Shown here in pieces: positions 55,637-64,000 of a stretch of 64,000 nucleotides of DNA; within the stretch, counting starts at the first letter, position 1; each line of letters starts with the position of its first letter. This stretch comes from Paraburkholderia bannensis. Lineage in GTDB: Bacteria; Pseudomonadota; Gammaproteobacteria; Burkholderiales; Burkholderiaceae. The stretch is taken from positions 248,001 to 312,000 of the forward strand of contig NZ_JACHBW010000008.1 in NCBI RefSeq assembly GCF_014200455.1, in the 5' to 3' direction. The translations under genes and the position numbers were made by a program. The notes beneath the pieces are model-generated. The model was not told the DNA's origin. It saw only the letters and a list, made by a program, of their open reading frames with translations, and ran no database searches.

Positions 55637-56272
55637 TCAAACTTTATCTGCACCTTCATCCGGATTCCACACTGCGACCACATCGCGCACGAGCATCGCA
55701 ATCGATTCCGCACCGAGTTTGTCCTTGATGCTGGCGCGATGCACGTCCACCGTCTTCGCGCTGATTTCCAGATCGGCGGCAATGCGCTTGCTGCCCTTTC
55801 CATCGATCACGCCACGCAGCACCTCTTTCTCGCGCGCCGTCAACGATTCGATTCTCTGCCGCAATTCACCGCGTTTCATTTCAACCGCGTGACGCTGCCC
55901 GGCGATCTTGAGCGCACGCTGGACGCGGTCAAGCATCTGCTGCGAGTTATAGGGCTTTTCCACGAAATCTATTGCGCCATTCTGCATCGCGCGAACCGAC
56001 ATGGGGATATCGCCATGACCGCTCACAAAGATAATCGGCAACGTAGCGCCGCGCCGGTTTAGCTCGAACTGCACATCAAAGCCGCTGCGCTCAGGCATGC
56101 GAACATCGAGTATCAGGCAGGCTGGCGTCTTCGCATCATATGCCGCGAGAAACTCCGCGGCGCTACCGAACCCGGCAGATTGAATCCCCACCGAATCAAG
56201 CAGCCACGCGAGCGAGGTACGCATGCCACTATCATCGTCTACGATATAAACGACCTGAGCAGGGACCGTCAT
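55637..56272 (-). CDS. iacR2: FixJ/NarL-type response regulator (IacR2-like)
   Basis: 211 residues. The receiver has VYIVDDDSG, Asp in CLILDVRMPE, FVSGHGD and EKPYN. The LuxR-type helix-turn-helix is at the C-terminus (ESLTAREKEVLRGVIDGKGSKRIAADLEISAKTVDVHRA). The start 56272 has GGAG 5 bases upstream. With the PAS kinase at 49665 it forms the two-component pair flanking the catabolic genes, as known in P. phytofirmans. Confidence 0.82.
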   Translation of the reverse strand: MTVPAQVVYIVDDDSGMRTSLAWLLDSVGIQSAGFGSAAEFLAAYDAKTPACLILDVRMPERSGFDVQFELNRRGATLPIIFVSGHGDIPMSVRAMQNGAIDFVEKPYNSQQMLDRVQRALKIAGQRHAVEMKRGELRQRIESLTAREKEVLRGVIDGKGSKRIAADLEISAKTVDVHRASIKDKLGAESIAMLVRDVVAVWNPDEGADKV

Positions 56273-56499
56273 CTGCTCTCTCCACAAAAAGTTAATGCGG
56301 CTTCGACCCGCGAGACTGACACATCCTGCACGTGCATTGCAGGCTCGGAAATAGCGTCCTGCTCCCGCGTCATCCTATCCGATCAAAATCGCCCGGCAAA
56401 CCAGGTATTGCGCTTGGAGAATGAAAGGGACTTCCCCATCCCGAGGCTGCGGCGGAAAGCGCGAGTCGGCATCAATGTGCCAGGATGAAGTTGCGAACG

Positions 56500-57145
56500 T
56501 TCATCGACGCCAGAGAGGGGACGTCCATGCCGATCTCCGTCGCCCGGGTCGTCCTTGCGCTTGAAGTGCTTCCTGCCGGGGGCAGCCCGATCCGTATCCA
56601 CTGCCGCGTCCAGTTCGGCCAGGCAGGCCGGGGGGCGTCTGCTGGACCTGCACCGTATCGAAATTGTTCTTGCTGGCGTCGGCCTTCAGGTGCGTGCTGT
56701 CCGTGTAGAGCACGTGCCCTTCGACCATGCCGTGGCCCATCGCCTGGCACACGATCTCGTCGAAGATCTGCTGGTACACCGTGGTGTCGGTGATGCGCGA
56801 GCGGCATGTCCGCGAGAAGGCCGAGGCGTCCGGCACCGTTTCGGTGAGCCGAAAGCGCGCAAATCAGCGGTAGGCGACGTTGACCTGTACCTCGCGCATG
56901 AGCCGGCGCTCGCTGCGCACGCCGAACAGGTAGCCGATGAACGGCAACTTGAGCATGACCACCGGATCGAGTGCAGGGCGGCCATTGTCGGCACAGTACA
57001 GATGCGCGACTTGCTGGCGGATGAATTCGAAGTCCACGGCCGCTTCGTTCTTGCGCAGCAGGTGTTCATTGCGCACGAGTTCCTCGCCCGTGACCATCTC
57101 GAGTTCGTAATGAGCAGGCGTCGGTTTCTTGAGCACGGCGCTCAT
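56500..57145 (-). pseudogene. IS1182-type transposase, broken
   Basis: The reading starts MSAVLKKPTPAHYELEMVTG at 57145 and continues with RRLMREVQVNVAYR. The next codon is TGA (56864-56866) where Trp is expected, and the same frame continues FARFRLTETVPDASAFSR, YQQIFDEIV, HVLYTDSTHLKADASKN. Near 56625 the frame shifts (LAELDAAVDTDRAA then continues in another frame) and after about 56500 similarity is lost. It is therefore a dead, 3'-truncated copy. Confidence 0.8.
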
Positions 57146-57192
57146 TAAACGACAAAGCCCAGGGCGCCTCCCCAGGCTTTGTCTGCAACCTG

Positions 57193-57218
57193 AGGCCAGC
57201 ACGAAGCTGGCCTTTTCT
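57193..57218 (+). terminator. Terminator-like hairpin
   Basis: GGCCAGC and GCTGGCC surround a 5-base loop, followed by TTTTCTT on the plus strand. No plus-strand gene is known to end here; it may belong to the insertion-sequence end. Confidence 0.35.
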
Positions 57219-57342
57219 TGGGCGCAGGTCGCACCGCCACGATGACGCCGCGCCCTCATCCAGCACCAGTGTGATGCGACCGACGGCATCGGAGAAACTC
57301 ATCTTACCGATTCTCACCGAACCTCTGCCCCCACCGTCACGC

Positions 57343-58656
57343 CTACAGTGAGGCCTGGCGCAACTTTCCAGGAAGGCCAAGCACGAGCAGTCCCGCGAGG
57401 ACCAAAAATCCCGCAATCACATACAACGCGATGTTGGTACTGCCGGTATGATCTTTGATCCAACCCACCATGTAGGGACTTGCGAAACCGGCAAGGTTAC
57501 CGAGGCAGTTGATGAAGGCGATGCCTGCCGCTGCCGCTGCGCCTCCGAGCATCGCGGTGGGGATACTCCAGAACACCGGTGCGAGACATTGAAGGCCCAT
57601 GCATGCAAAGCTCAGCGCCGTCATCGCAAACAATGTATGGTCGCCGTACACAGCGCTACCCACGAGACCCGCCGCGCCGACCAGTGCCGGCAGTGCGTAA
57701 TGCCACCGCCGCTCCCCGGTACGATCAGCGCTACGACCGACGGCGATCATGGCGACGATGCCAAAGACGTATGGAATTGCCGAAAGAAGTCCAACCTCAA
57801 GCGGTGATTTCACGCCAGTGCTGCGAATGATGGAAGGCAGCCAGAAGCCGAACCCGTACTGGCCCATCGAGCTCCCGAAGTAGACAAGGGAAAGAAGCCA
57901 GACCTTGCCATTCCTGAAAACGGATTCCACTGAAACGCCCGGCTTTCCCTTCTCGTCCGCATCGATGTTTTGGCGAAGCAACTTTTTTTGAGCTGGATTC
58001 AGCCATTTCGCACGCTCGATACTGTCGTCGAGGTAAAACAGTGCGGCAATCCCAATCACCAGAGAAGGCGCGCATTCAAGAAGGAACAGCCATTGCCACC
58101 CCGCCAAACCTTGACGGCCATTGAAACTGTTGAGGATCCAGCCGGAGAGCAGGCCTCCAAACACACCGGCAATAGGAATGGCAGTCATAAAAAGAGCAAT
58201 CATGCGGCTTCGCCGCTTAAGCGGAAACCAATAGGTCAAATAGAGGATGATTCCGGGGAAGAACCCCGCTTCCGCCGCACCGATGAGAAAGCGGATGATG
58301 TAGAAGGAGGTCGCCGAATGAACAAATGCCATTGCGCCAGTCAATATCGCCCAGCTGATCATGATTCGGGCGATCCATCGGCGAGCGCCCACCCGGTGCA
58401 TGATCAGGTTGCTCGGCACCTCGAACACAAAATAGGCAAGGAAGAAAACGCCAGCGCCGAAGCCGTAGATCTCTTCGGTCCAGTTAAGCTGGGAAACCAT
58501 CTGGAGCTTTGCAAAGCTAACGTTAACCCTGTCGAGAAACGCGATAGCAAAGCAGAGGCAAAGAAACGGTATAAGCCGCCACGTCACACGCGAGTACGTC
58601 TCTTGCTCCGCGTCGGAATTAGCGATCGATGCGGTCGTGCTATAGCTCGAGGCCAT
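57343..58656 (-). CDS. MFS transporter, anion:cation symporter (ACS) family
   Basis: 437 residues, 12 helices. N-terminal signature RLIPFLCLCFAIAFLDRVNVSFAKL, loop RVGARRWIARIMISWAILTGAMAF and GAAEAGFFPGIILYLTYWFP. The family takes up organic anions such as hexuronates, phthalate or tartrate. The ATG at 58656 has GGAG 6 bases upstream. It is divergent from a LysR gene across a palindrome. It could serve auxin catabolism, but insertion-sequence debris separates it from the iac cluster. Confidence 0.87.
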   Translation of the reverse strand: MASSYSTTASIANSDAEQETYSRVTWRLIPFLCLCFAIAFLDRVNVSFAKLQMVSQLNWTEEIYGFGAGVFFLAYFVFEVPSNLIMHRVGARRWIARIMISWAILTGAMAFVHSATSFYIIRFLIGAAEAGFFPGIILYLTYWFPLKRRSRMIALFMTAIPIAGVFGGLLSGWILNSFNGRQGLAGWQWLFLLECAPSLVIGIAALFYLDDSIERAKWLNPAQKKLLRQNIDADEKGKPGVSVESVFRNGKVWLLSLVYFGSSMGQYGFGFWLPSIIRSTGVKSPLEVGLLSAIPYVFGIVAMIAVGRSADRTGERRWHYALPALVGAAGLVGSAVYGDHTLFAMTALSFACMGLQCLAPVFWSIPTAMLGGAAAAAGIAFINCLGNLAGFASPYMVGWIKDHTGSTNIALYVIAGFLVLAGLLVLGLPGKLRQASL

Positions 58657-58735
58657 CGTTGTCTCCATCTGTTGTTTTATAGCGCCATTCTGGCGGCGGC
58701 TCATCGTCGAGACAAACGATGTTTCTTGATGTATT

Positions 58736-58752
58736 TTTAAGAAATTCTTAAA
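58736..58752. promoter_or_regulatory. Perfect palindrome between divergent MFS and LysR genes
   Basis: TTTAAGAAATTCTTAAA has 8-base arms around one base. It lies 26 bases before the LysR start and 79 bases before the MFS start, the usual place for a LysR binding site. Confidence 0.6.
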
Positions 58753-58778
58753 GATACCCTGCTGCGGCACTCGAACCT

Positions 58779-59735
58779 ATGTCCCCTTCCCGTATCACGC
58801 TGCGCCAACTGGATGCTTTCGTGACCGTTGTCGACACTCATAGTTTTAGTCGAGCCGGTGAACGGCTCTCTTTGACGCCGTCGGCGGTTAGCCAGCTCAT
58901 CGCCGAGCTTGAGACGGCGCTGGGTTTTCGCGTGCTTGAGCGAACAACCCGCAATGTGTCTCTCTCGCCAGCTGGCCGCGAGTACCTCGCCTCGGCGAAA
59001 AGCGTCCTGAATCACCTGGAAAGGGCAGCCTCTATAGCTGCCGACATCCGCAACCGCGCGGCTGGTATCGTTCGCGTCGCTGCGCCGCTGGTCATTGCGA
59101 GCGCCATTCTTCCGTCGGCAATTAAAGCGTACACGGCGGAACACCCAAAAGTTGTAGTGCGAATTCGAGACGCTGCCGTCGACAGCTTGGTCGACATGGT
59201 TTCGAACGCGGACGTCGACCTCGCCGTTGGACCGGACCGCGAAGTCGGCAATGATGTAGGGCGCATCGCGCTATTCGCGAGCCCGTGGGTTCTATGGTGT
59301 TCTCCCGACCACCCGTTTGCACATCGAAAATCGGTCCGCTGGAGCGACCTGCGGGCGCAGACGCTTGTTGCAGCAGGACGAGATCATGAGCGAAGCGTGT
59401 CTGAGATGCGTCTCGGTGCGCCGGAAGAGCAGCGAATTGCGCCCATTGAGATTGTTGACAATATCAGTACGGCGCTTGGAATCGCCGCGGAGGGGCTCGC
59501 CATGACGTTGGCACCCGCCTATGTTGGGTTACTCGCGAAGCGTTGGGGACTTACCGTACGGCGCGTCGTCGGCCCCGAGGTCGTCCGACAGGTATGCGTG
59601 TATTTTTCAACCTCGCGAGCAGCGTCACCTGCGGCTGAGGGGTTCAAGGACTTTCTCGCGACTTGGGTGAATGGACGCAGCGACCTGGGTTCTCCGTCGC
59701 CTTTACCGGGACGGCACGGGACGAAGGACAAGTAA
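58779..59735 (+). CDS. LysR-family regulator
   Basis: 318 residues. Winged helix-turn-helix: ITLRQLDAFVTVVDTHSFSRAGERL and SAVSQLIAELETALGFRVLERTTRNVSLSP. The effector domain is typical (RVAAPLVIASAILP, VDLAVGPDREVG). The tail of about 20 residues is extra. It probably controls the divergent MFS gene through the palindrome at 58736-58752. The sequence looks intact despite nearby insertion-sequence debris. Confidence 0.88.
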   Translation: MSPSRITLRQLDAFVTVVDTHSFSRAGERLSLTPSAVSQLIAELETALGFRVLERTTRNVSLSPAGREYLASAKSVLNHLERAASIAADIRNRAAGIVRVAAPLVIASAILPSAIKAYTAEHPKVVVRIRDAAVDSLVDMVSNADVDLAVGPDREVGNDVGRIALFASPWVLWCSPDHPFAHRKSVRWSDLRAQTLVAAGRDHERSVSEMRLGAPEEQRIAPIEIVDNISTALGIAAEGLAMTLAPAYVGLLAKRWGLTVRRVVGPEVVRQVCVYFSTSRAASPAAEGFKDFLATWVNGRSDLGSPSPLPGRHGTKDK

Positions 59736-60035
59736 CACCAGACACTCAAGCAGCGTAAGGCGTCTGCGGCGCGACGGCTCCCGCGCTGCGCGGTTCGGCG
59801 TTTGGTGCGATCTCGTACGCCATCGGCCCCGTCTACCACCCCGTCGACTGGCCTGATAGAGCCTCCAAGCACCGCGCCCACTCCATGTCGGCGAAATATG
59901 CGATTTCGCCAGCTACCTTTTCACATTAGGTGGAGCAGACCTACGCGATCGCACCCAAAAAGACCGCGACGCTCTGGCGTTCAACGAACATAGCGGAGTT
60001 CGTCGCGTTACCAAACGCCTACGTCCGCCGGTAAC

Positions 60036-60262
60036 GGATCAAGGGCGCCTTTGGCTGTCTCAGCCCCATCGAGTACCGGGAAAGCCTCGGGCTAACAACG
60101 TAAATCAGTCCAGGAAATAGCCGCATCCCCGATTTGCACAGCGGCGAAATCGTTGGCTTTGCGACAGGTGAACGCATGCCGAAGGACCTGGCGATGCCGA
60201 CGCTGTTTCGCGCCGTCTCGAACCGACGTCCGAAGCCCGGCCTGCTTCAGCATAGGACGGAT
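60036..60262 (+). mobile_element. IS3-family fragments
   Basis: Two plus-strand pieces are seen. At 60036-60098 IKGAFGCLSPIEYRESLGL resembles the C-terminal end of an IS3-type orfB transposase. At 60134-60262 SGEIVGFATGERMPKDLAMPTLF and AVSNRRPKPGLLQH resemble the integrase core. The C-terminal piece stands before the core piece, so they come from two copies or a rearrangement. The preceding 300 bases (59736-60035) show only weak, unassigned traces. Confidence 0.6.
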
Positions 60263-60760
60263 GGCAAAACGCAAACCTTACCCGACGGATGTGTCCAACG
60301 AAGAATGGAGCTTTGCGGCTCCGTATCTGTGGTTTATCAGCAGACGCAACGCTGGATTCAGGCGGGTTGTTTCGAGGCCATGGTCAATGATCTGCGTTCG
60401 GTTATCCGCGTCGCGCAGGGCCTCAAGGGTCAGCCCGGTGCCGTCATACTCGATGGGCGTACGCTGCAATCGAGCCGCGAGAGCTGACCTCGCGCCGGTT
60501 ACGACGGCTATAAGCGTAAGCGAGGCAGCAAGGTTCACATGGCGGTCGATACGTTGGGCCAGTTGCTTGCTGTACACATTACACCGGCCATTCTGTTGCC
60601 ACGCCGCCGGGTGGTCGAACGCAGCTTCGGTTGGCTGAACCGCTTCCGCCGGTTGGCACGAGACTATGAGCGATTGCCCGAAACCCTGGCCGGTCTGCAT
60701 TTCGTCGTATTCGCCGTACTCATGCCTGTCCACTTCGCAGCCCTTAACACAAGTGCCTTA
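60261..60760 (+). mobile_element. IS5-family transposase, decayed
   Basis: The N-terminus at 60261 is MAKRKPYPTDVSNEEWSFAAPYLW. It is joined out of frame to VYQQTQRWIQAGCFEAMVNDLR and TLQSSRES. A further frame change gives [22 protein letters not shown], and a jump then leads to [37 protein letters not shown]. Internal deletions (about 27 and about 50 residues) plus frameshifts make it non-functional. Confidence 0.75.
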
Positions 60761-60811
60761 CACGCTCTAACCGGCCTGCAAGTCGTCATGCAGGTCTGCG
60801 TCAGCGCCCAA

Positions 60812-61306
60812 TTACGTGTGTTGAAGAAATTTGGCGCCATAGTACGTAGTAGATACATCGTCACCGTAATTACAATCTTGCAAGGGTGTCCAATCTATGG
60901 GACTGCGCTTAAGATGGGCATCGCCAGCGATAATAACGAAATTTTCGATTTCATTGGTGGCCTCACATTTGTTTACGTAATAATTTATATTTTTATACTG
61001 ATCGCTTTGTCGAAACCGGCTTTCCGCCCCGAGCTTTAAGTTTTCCGTGTCAAATCCATAGATGGCATAGGCGCGACTCACAAGAAATTTCAACACCTCC
61101 GAATCAACACCCCCTGATTTTTCCGCAAGAATTAACTCCTCTATATAACCATCGGTTTTGTCAAGGGCATCATCCTCCCGGTTTATTTCAAGCAAAAGCA
61201 CATACCGGAAAGTCGCCGAAATCATTATACGCAAATTTATATACCCATAAGCTATACAGCCATCTACTGCATGATCATCGCCAATGAAATATAAATTTTT
61301 TGCCAT
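60812..61306 (-). CDS. Unknown protein, candidate immunity protein
   Basis: 164 residues, acidic, no signal or membrane segment: [50 protein letters not shown]. No family is recognised. The ATG at 61306 has AAGGA 7 bases upstream; an ATG at 61342 lacks a site. The gene is clearly AT-richer than its neighbours. It follows the nuclease-like gene on the same strand after 175 bases at the end of the type VI locus, the normal place for an immunity gene. Function is inferred from position only. Confidence 0.65.
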   Translation of the reverse strand: MAKNLYFIGDDHAVDGCIAYGYINLRIMISATFRYVLLLEINREDDALDKTDGYIEELILAEKSGGVDSEVLKFLVSRAYAIYGFDTENLKLGAESRFRQSDQYKNINYYVNKCEATNEIENFVIIAGDAHLKRSPIDWTPLQDCNYGDDVSTTYYGAKFLQHT

Positions 61307-61481
61307 TTCATAATCCTTTTCAGGAAGACACATCCGAGACATCTTTCAATAAATCGGGTAATTCACGCCCTATAAAATAATTTTCTTAAATGCACGATGC
61401 AGGAACGTCATACGGTTAGAAATTTCAACAATAGGCGATTAGAAGCAACCCCAAAGGATCGCGCTATGCCGTTGAGTTCGC

Positions 61482-61979
61482 TCAATATCCGTAAACTGGC
61501 AAAGCCACCTGCTTGGCACCCTCCAGTTTTCCCCACGGATCCGACGGGAGATATACGCGCACCAACCCCGCGATCGCGTTAATGAACGGTGTCTTCCCGA
61601 GTTGTGTATTCGTACTGGTCGTTGGTCCCAGCAGACCATTGACGACCGCGCGAATCAGAAGATGCTCGCAGTTATTCTGTCCCGCGAGATACATTGAATG
61701 TCCATGTGAAACAACTGGCATGCACTGGGCGCACAGAATATTATTTCCGTAGATATGCGGAATTCCAAGCGCATGAAAAGTTTCTGCGCGTGTTTTCCAG
61801 CGATCGAATGCATTATCCGCGTAGCCAACGTACGTCGAATTTTCCGTCGAGTTGTGAACGATATAGATGCACGCGGTCGTGGCAGGTGCCGGGTTAACCG
61901 ATGGAATCAGCGCTGTGCCGCAAGCTGGACCCATTGTCCACGCGTTATGCGGTTTGAAATTGAATTCGACGTCGGCCAT
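61482..61979 (-). CDS. GIY-YIG nuclease-like protein, candidate type VI effector
   Basis: 165 residues. After a Gly/Pro-rich 35-residue leader come CIYIVHN and TYVGYADNAFDRWKTRAE, corresponding to the GIY, YIG and catalytic Arg of the GIY-YIG fold. NCEHLLIRAVVNGLLG supplies the catalytic Glu and NTQLGKTPF the conserved Asn. The gene starts 39 bases after tssA on the same strand. No signal peptide is present, as in type VI cargo. A DNA-cutting toxin delivered by the secretion system is the best guess; the alternative is a housekeeping nuclease. Confidence 0.65.
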   Translation of the reverse strand: MADVEFNFKPHNAWTMGPACGTALIPSVNPAPATTACIYIVHNSTENSTYVGYADNAFDRWKTRAETFHALGIPHIYGNNILCAQCMPVVSHGHSMYLAGQNNCEHLLIRAVVNGLLGPTTSTNTQLGKTPFINAIAGLVRVYLPSDPWGKLEGAKQVALPVYGY

Positions 61980-62018
61980 AATATTTATCCCGGGTACATT
62001 GGCAATGAGCTCGATAGT

Positions 62019-63104
62019 TTATTTTTCATGCGGTAGCAGCCCCAAGGCCTCGCCGAGCGCGCGGCCCCGCCCCTCTTCGGTCAGTTGATGCAGCAATTCC
62101 GGAAGCGGCATTCCCCCCCACTCCAGTGCGCGCTGGATCATGTATGGCACGGGACTATGCGGTTCGTAGCGCAGCAGAAATTCGCCGATAAGGGCCAACT
62201 GCCGATAAGCCGATTCACGCGACGACGGCATGGCAGGCTGCGCGATCTCGCCCGTGGGTGCATCAGAGCCTTGACATGCGGTTGCCCTGCTCGCGGCATC
62301 GACCAGACTGGCTTCATTCGAGTTCAATACAAGCTCCATCGGCGCCCACTCTCTCAGCAGCGCCAGCACGCGCTCAAGCACATCCCTTAGTGCTCCCAGA
62401 GCAGGCGCATCATCGCCCAGATACCGCGTGCACCATATATCCAGTCGCCCGATGCCTGCGTGTGCTGACGCAATTGCATGCAGGCTCGCAGCCAAAGCCG
62501 GACGCGCCGCGTCACGCAACGCTGTTTCAAGCGCCAGCGACTCGCGCTTCGCTTCGTCGCGTTGTGCTGCGGGCACATCCTTCCTGTCCGCGAGCGCAAT
62601 GGCAAGACGATGAGCGCTCTCCCATCGCGCCAGGGTTAAGACAACAGCATTGTCGGCCGTTTCGCACAGTTCGATTCGTCCCGCCAGCAATCCCGGAAAG
62701 TGCCCCGCCACCCATGCGATAGGCGCGGCGCGAAATTCCCAATCACCATCGCGCGGCATTGGATGCAACACGTCCCAGAATCGCTCGCACAACTCATTGA
62801 TCAAGCGAAGTCCAACCGGCAACGCCTCCCACCCATAACGATGCAACCAGGCTTCGGCCAGCCACGCCGCCAGCATCAGGTCCTTGCTTTTGCCGATCAG
62901 CAGATCGATGCACCCCGCCTCGACCACCGACCAGTCGGCAACCTTGAGCTCGTTCTGCCACACGCCCATTGGAAGCGAGGGATCGTCCTCCCGCCGCGCG
63001 GCCTTGATCGCCTCAAGCGCCGGATCGTGCAGCAGCGACACGCCGCAAGGCGCGTCGCCCGGAATCGGCTGCAACAAGGTTTCGATATCGAAGGAGAAAC
63101 TCAT
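62019..63104 (-). CDS. tssA: Type VI secretion protein TssA
   Basis: 361 residues. The ImpA N-terminal domain (about 1-130) is LLQPIPGDAPCGVSLLHD, WQNELKVADWSVVEAGCIDLL and GKSKDLMLAAWLAEAWLHRYGW. The C-terminal part ends with SRESAYRQLALIGEFLLRYEPHSPVPYMIQRALEWGGMPLPELL. TssA caps the growing sheath and coordinates baseplate assembly. The start overlaps the tssM stop by 4 bases (ATGA). Confidence 0.92.
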   Translation of the reverse strand: MSFSFDIETLLQPIPGDAPCGVSLLHDPALEAIKAARREDDPSLPMGVWQNELKVADWSVVEAGCIDLLIGKSKDLMLAAWLAEAWLHRYGWEALPVGLRLINELCERFWDVLHPMPRDGDWEFRAAPIAWVAGHFPGLLAGRIELCETADNAVVLTLARWESAHRLAIALADRKDVPAAQRDEAKRESLALETALRDAARPALAASLHAIASAHAGIGRLDIWCTRYLGDDAPALGALRDVLERVLALLREWAPMELVLNSNEASLVDAASRATACQGSDAPTGEIAQPAMPSSRESAYRQLALIGEFLLRYEPHSPVPYMIQRALEWGGMPLPELLHQLTEEGRGRALGEALGLLPHEK

Positions 63105-64000
63105 TGCTGCCCCGCCGCGAGATTGAATTGCCGCGCCGGATAGCGTGTCGTGCGCGTCGTGGTCATCGCGCGCGGCTGCGTGCCGGGCGCCGAATACGGC
63201 AAATCTGGAAAATCGAGCGGCGTCTTGCCGTTGGCGAGGAAGGACACGCGCATATACATGCGCGCGGTCTGGTTGGCTCCGTGGCCGTCATGCACGGGTA
63301 CGCTCAACTGCATGCGCGACGCAGAACCGTCCGCCCCCGACACTCCGCCCGCATGCAGGCGCATCAACCGCAGCAACGCCCAGCTGTCGCCAACGCTCCA
63401 GGTGGCGGCGCGTCCGTCGGTCGTCAAGGTCGGCTGCGCGCCGTCCTGCATCGGCTGCCATGACGAGTTTTTCGCCCAGCGCAGCGTAAGCGCGGCTGGC
63501 GTGCCGGGCGACCAGCGCAACGGCGTAGCATCCGTCGATGGATAGCCTAGCGTCTGCGCGCCGCTCGCAAGCGACCATTCGATCACCTGGTCCGCACCCG
63601 ACTCTTCACCGCGATCCACGCGCCAGTCCACCGCGACCTGCAAACCCGTATAACGTCCATCCGGACCTCGCGAGACCAGCGCATCGAGCCACGGTTTCGC
63701 GCGCGCGAGTGTGTCGAGAAACTGCTGAGCGTCCGTGGGCGCGCGGCCAGTCGAGACGGCCGCGCTCATGCCGCGTTGCGCATCGGCGAGACTGGCGTCG
63801 AGCATCGCCACGAACGCCTCCGTCTGGCGCAGATCGGCGGCGGGCGCATCGGCATCGGCTGAGAACGGGAAGCGGCCCGCCAGGTTGCGCGCGAAGAACG
63901 TGCGCAACTGGTCATACGCCGTCATGCCCGTGCCGATCTGCAGATGGAAGCAGCGCTCGCGTGCCGACGCCACCAGCCGCTCGCCCGCGCCCGAGACAAT
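63101..64000 (-). CDS. tssM: Type VI secretion protein TssM/IcmF, C-terminal part
   Basis: The frame is open to the window edge; about 299 residues are visible. Segments FHLQIGTGMTAYDQLRTFFARNLAGRFPF, LTLRWAKNSSWQP and WALLRLMRLHAGG are typical of the periplasmic end of TssM, which ends FPDLPYSAPG before a short tail. TssM spans the inner membrane and joins the trans-envelope complex with TssJ and TssL. Its 5' part lies beyond the window. Confidence 0.85.
   Translation of the reverse strand: MVSGAGERLVASARERCFHLQIGTGMTAYDQLRTFFARNLAGRFPFSADADAPAADLRQTEAFVAMLDASLADAQRGMSAAVSTGRAPTDAQQFLDTLARAKPWLDALVSRGPDGRYTGLQVAVDWRVDRGEESGADQVIEWSLASGAQTLGYPSTDATPLRWSPGTPAALTLRWAKNSSWQPMQDGAQPTLTTDGRAATWSVGDSWALLRLMRLHAGGVSGADGSASRMQLSVPVHDGHGANQTARMYMRVSFLANGKTPLDFPDLPYSAPGTQPRAMTTTRTTRYPARQFNLAAGQQ

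Noticed and set aside
57343..58656. Naming the MFS transporter IacT
   Set aside because: An MFS gene is expected in the iac set, but this one has its own divergent LysR regulator and lies beyond insertion-sequence debris; the one at 38991 is an equal candidate.

Overview
The window is GC-rich, densely coded DNA of a Burkholderiaceae-type betaproteobacterium, most like Paraburkholderia or Caballeronia. Pointers to this are a Phc-type quorum-sensing operon, a trimeric Burkholderia-type porin, a DUF4148 secreted protein, an iac auxin-degradation cluster with the gene content known from Paraburkholderia phytofirmans, and a guanidine operon. Family names come from recognising motifs by eye; no database search was possible.

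Layout. 0-3.3 kb: the tail of a phcB-like methyltransferase, a phcS-like sensor kinase and two response regulators without DNA-binding domains, closed by a terminator. 3.5-5.1 kb: a chemoreceptor. 5.2-10.5 kb (minus): porin, short PAS/chemoreceptor-tip protein, cupin, PuuB-like FAD amine oxidase, a second paralogous cupin and an AraC regulator, probably an amine or polyamine utilisation block. 10.7-16.1 kb: a LysR regulator, a PAP2 phosphatase lipoprotein with an autotransporter-type repeat, a MocR regulator and a small Rieske protein. 16.2-18.8 kb (minus): GFA-family protein, tiny exported protein, OmpR-type regulator and kinase, all overlapping or nearly so. 19-28.3 kb: membrane protein, HicAB toxin-antitoxin with a palindrome over its start, MarR/MFS pair with a palindrome, DUF4148 protein, old yellow enzyme with a divergent LysR, SDR with a divergent XRE regulator, and a lone PstS-like protein behind a likely Pho box.

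28.4-38.6 kb (minus) is a 10-kb operon led by a recognisable guanidine-I (ykkC) riboswitch. It holds two DUF1989 proteins, a biotin-dependent 'urea carboxylase' best read as guanidine carboxylase, allophanate hydrolase, and an ABC importer (binding protein, permease, ATPase). Together these would import guanidine, carboxylate it, deiminate carboxyguanidine to allophanate and release ammonia and CO2.

39-44.8 kb (minus): MFS transporter, 2[4Fe-4S] ferredoxin, small membrane protein, ECF sigma factor, a LysE-like remnant, and a hybrid kinase whose membrane sensor resembles the CqsS/LqsS quorum-sensing receptors. 45.3-56.3 kb is the iac (indole-3-acetate degradation) cluster: reductase, LysR regulator, Rieske dioxygenase alpha and beta, fused tautomerase, PAS sensor kinase, iacA, iacB, iacI, iacH, iacE and a FixJ-type regulator. 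A flavin reductase (iacG) is not seen.

56.5-60.8 kb contains decayed insertion sequences (IS1182, IS3 and IS5 types) around an ACS-family MFS transporter and its divergent LysR gene. 60.8-64 kb (minus) is the end of a type VI secretion locus (tssM, tssA) followed by a GIY-YIG nuclease-like gene and an AT-rich orphan gene, which look like a secreted nuclease and its immunity protein.
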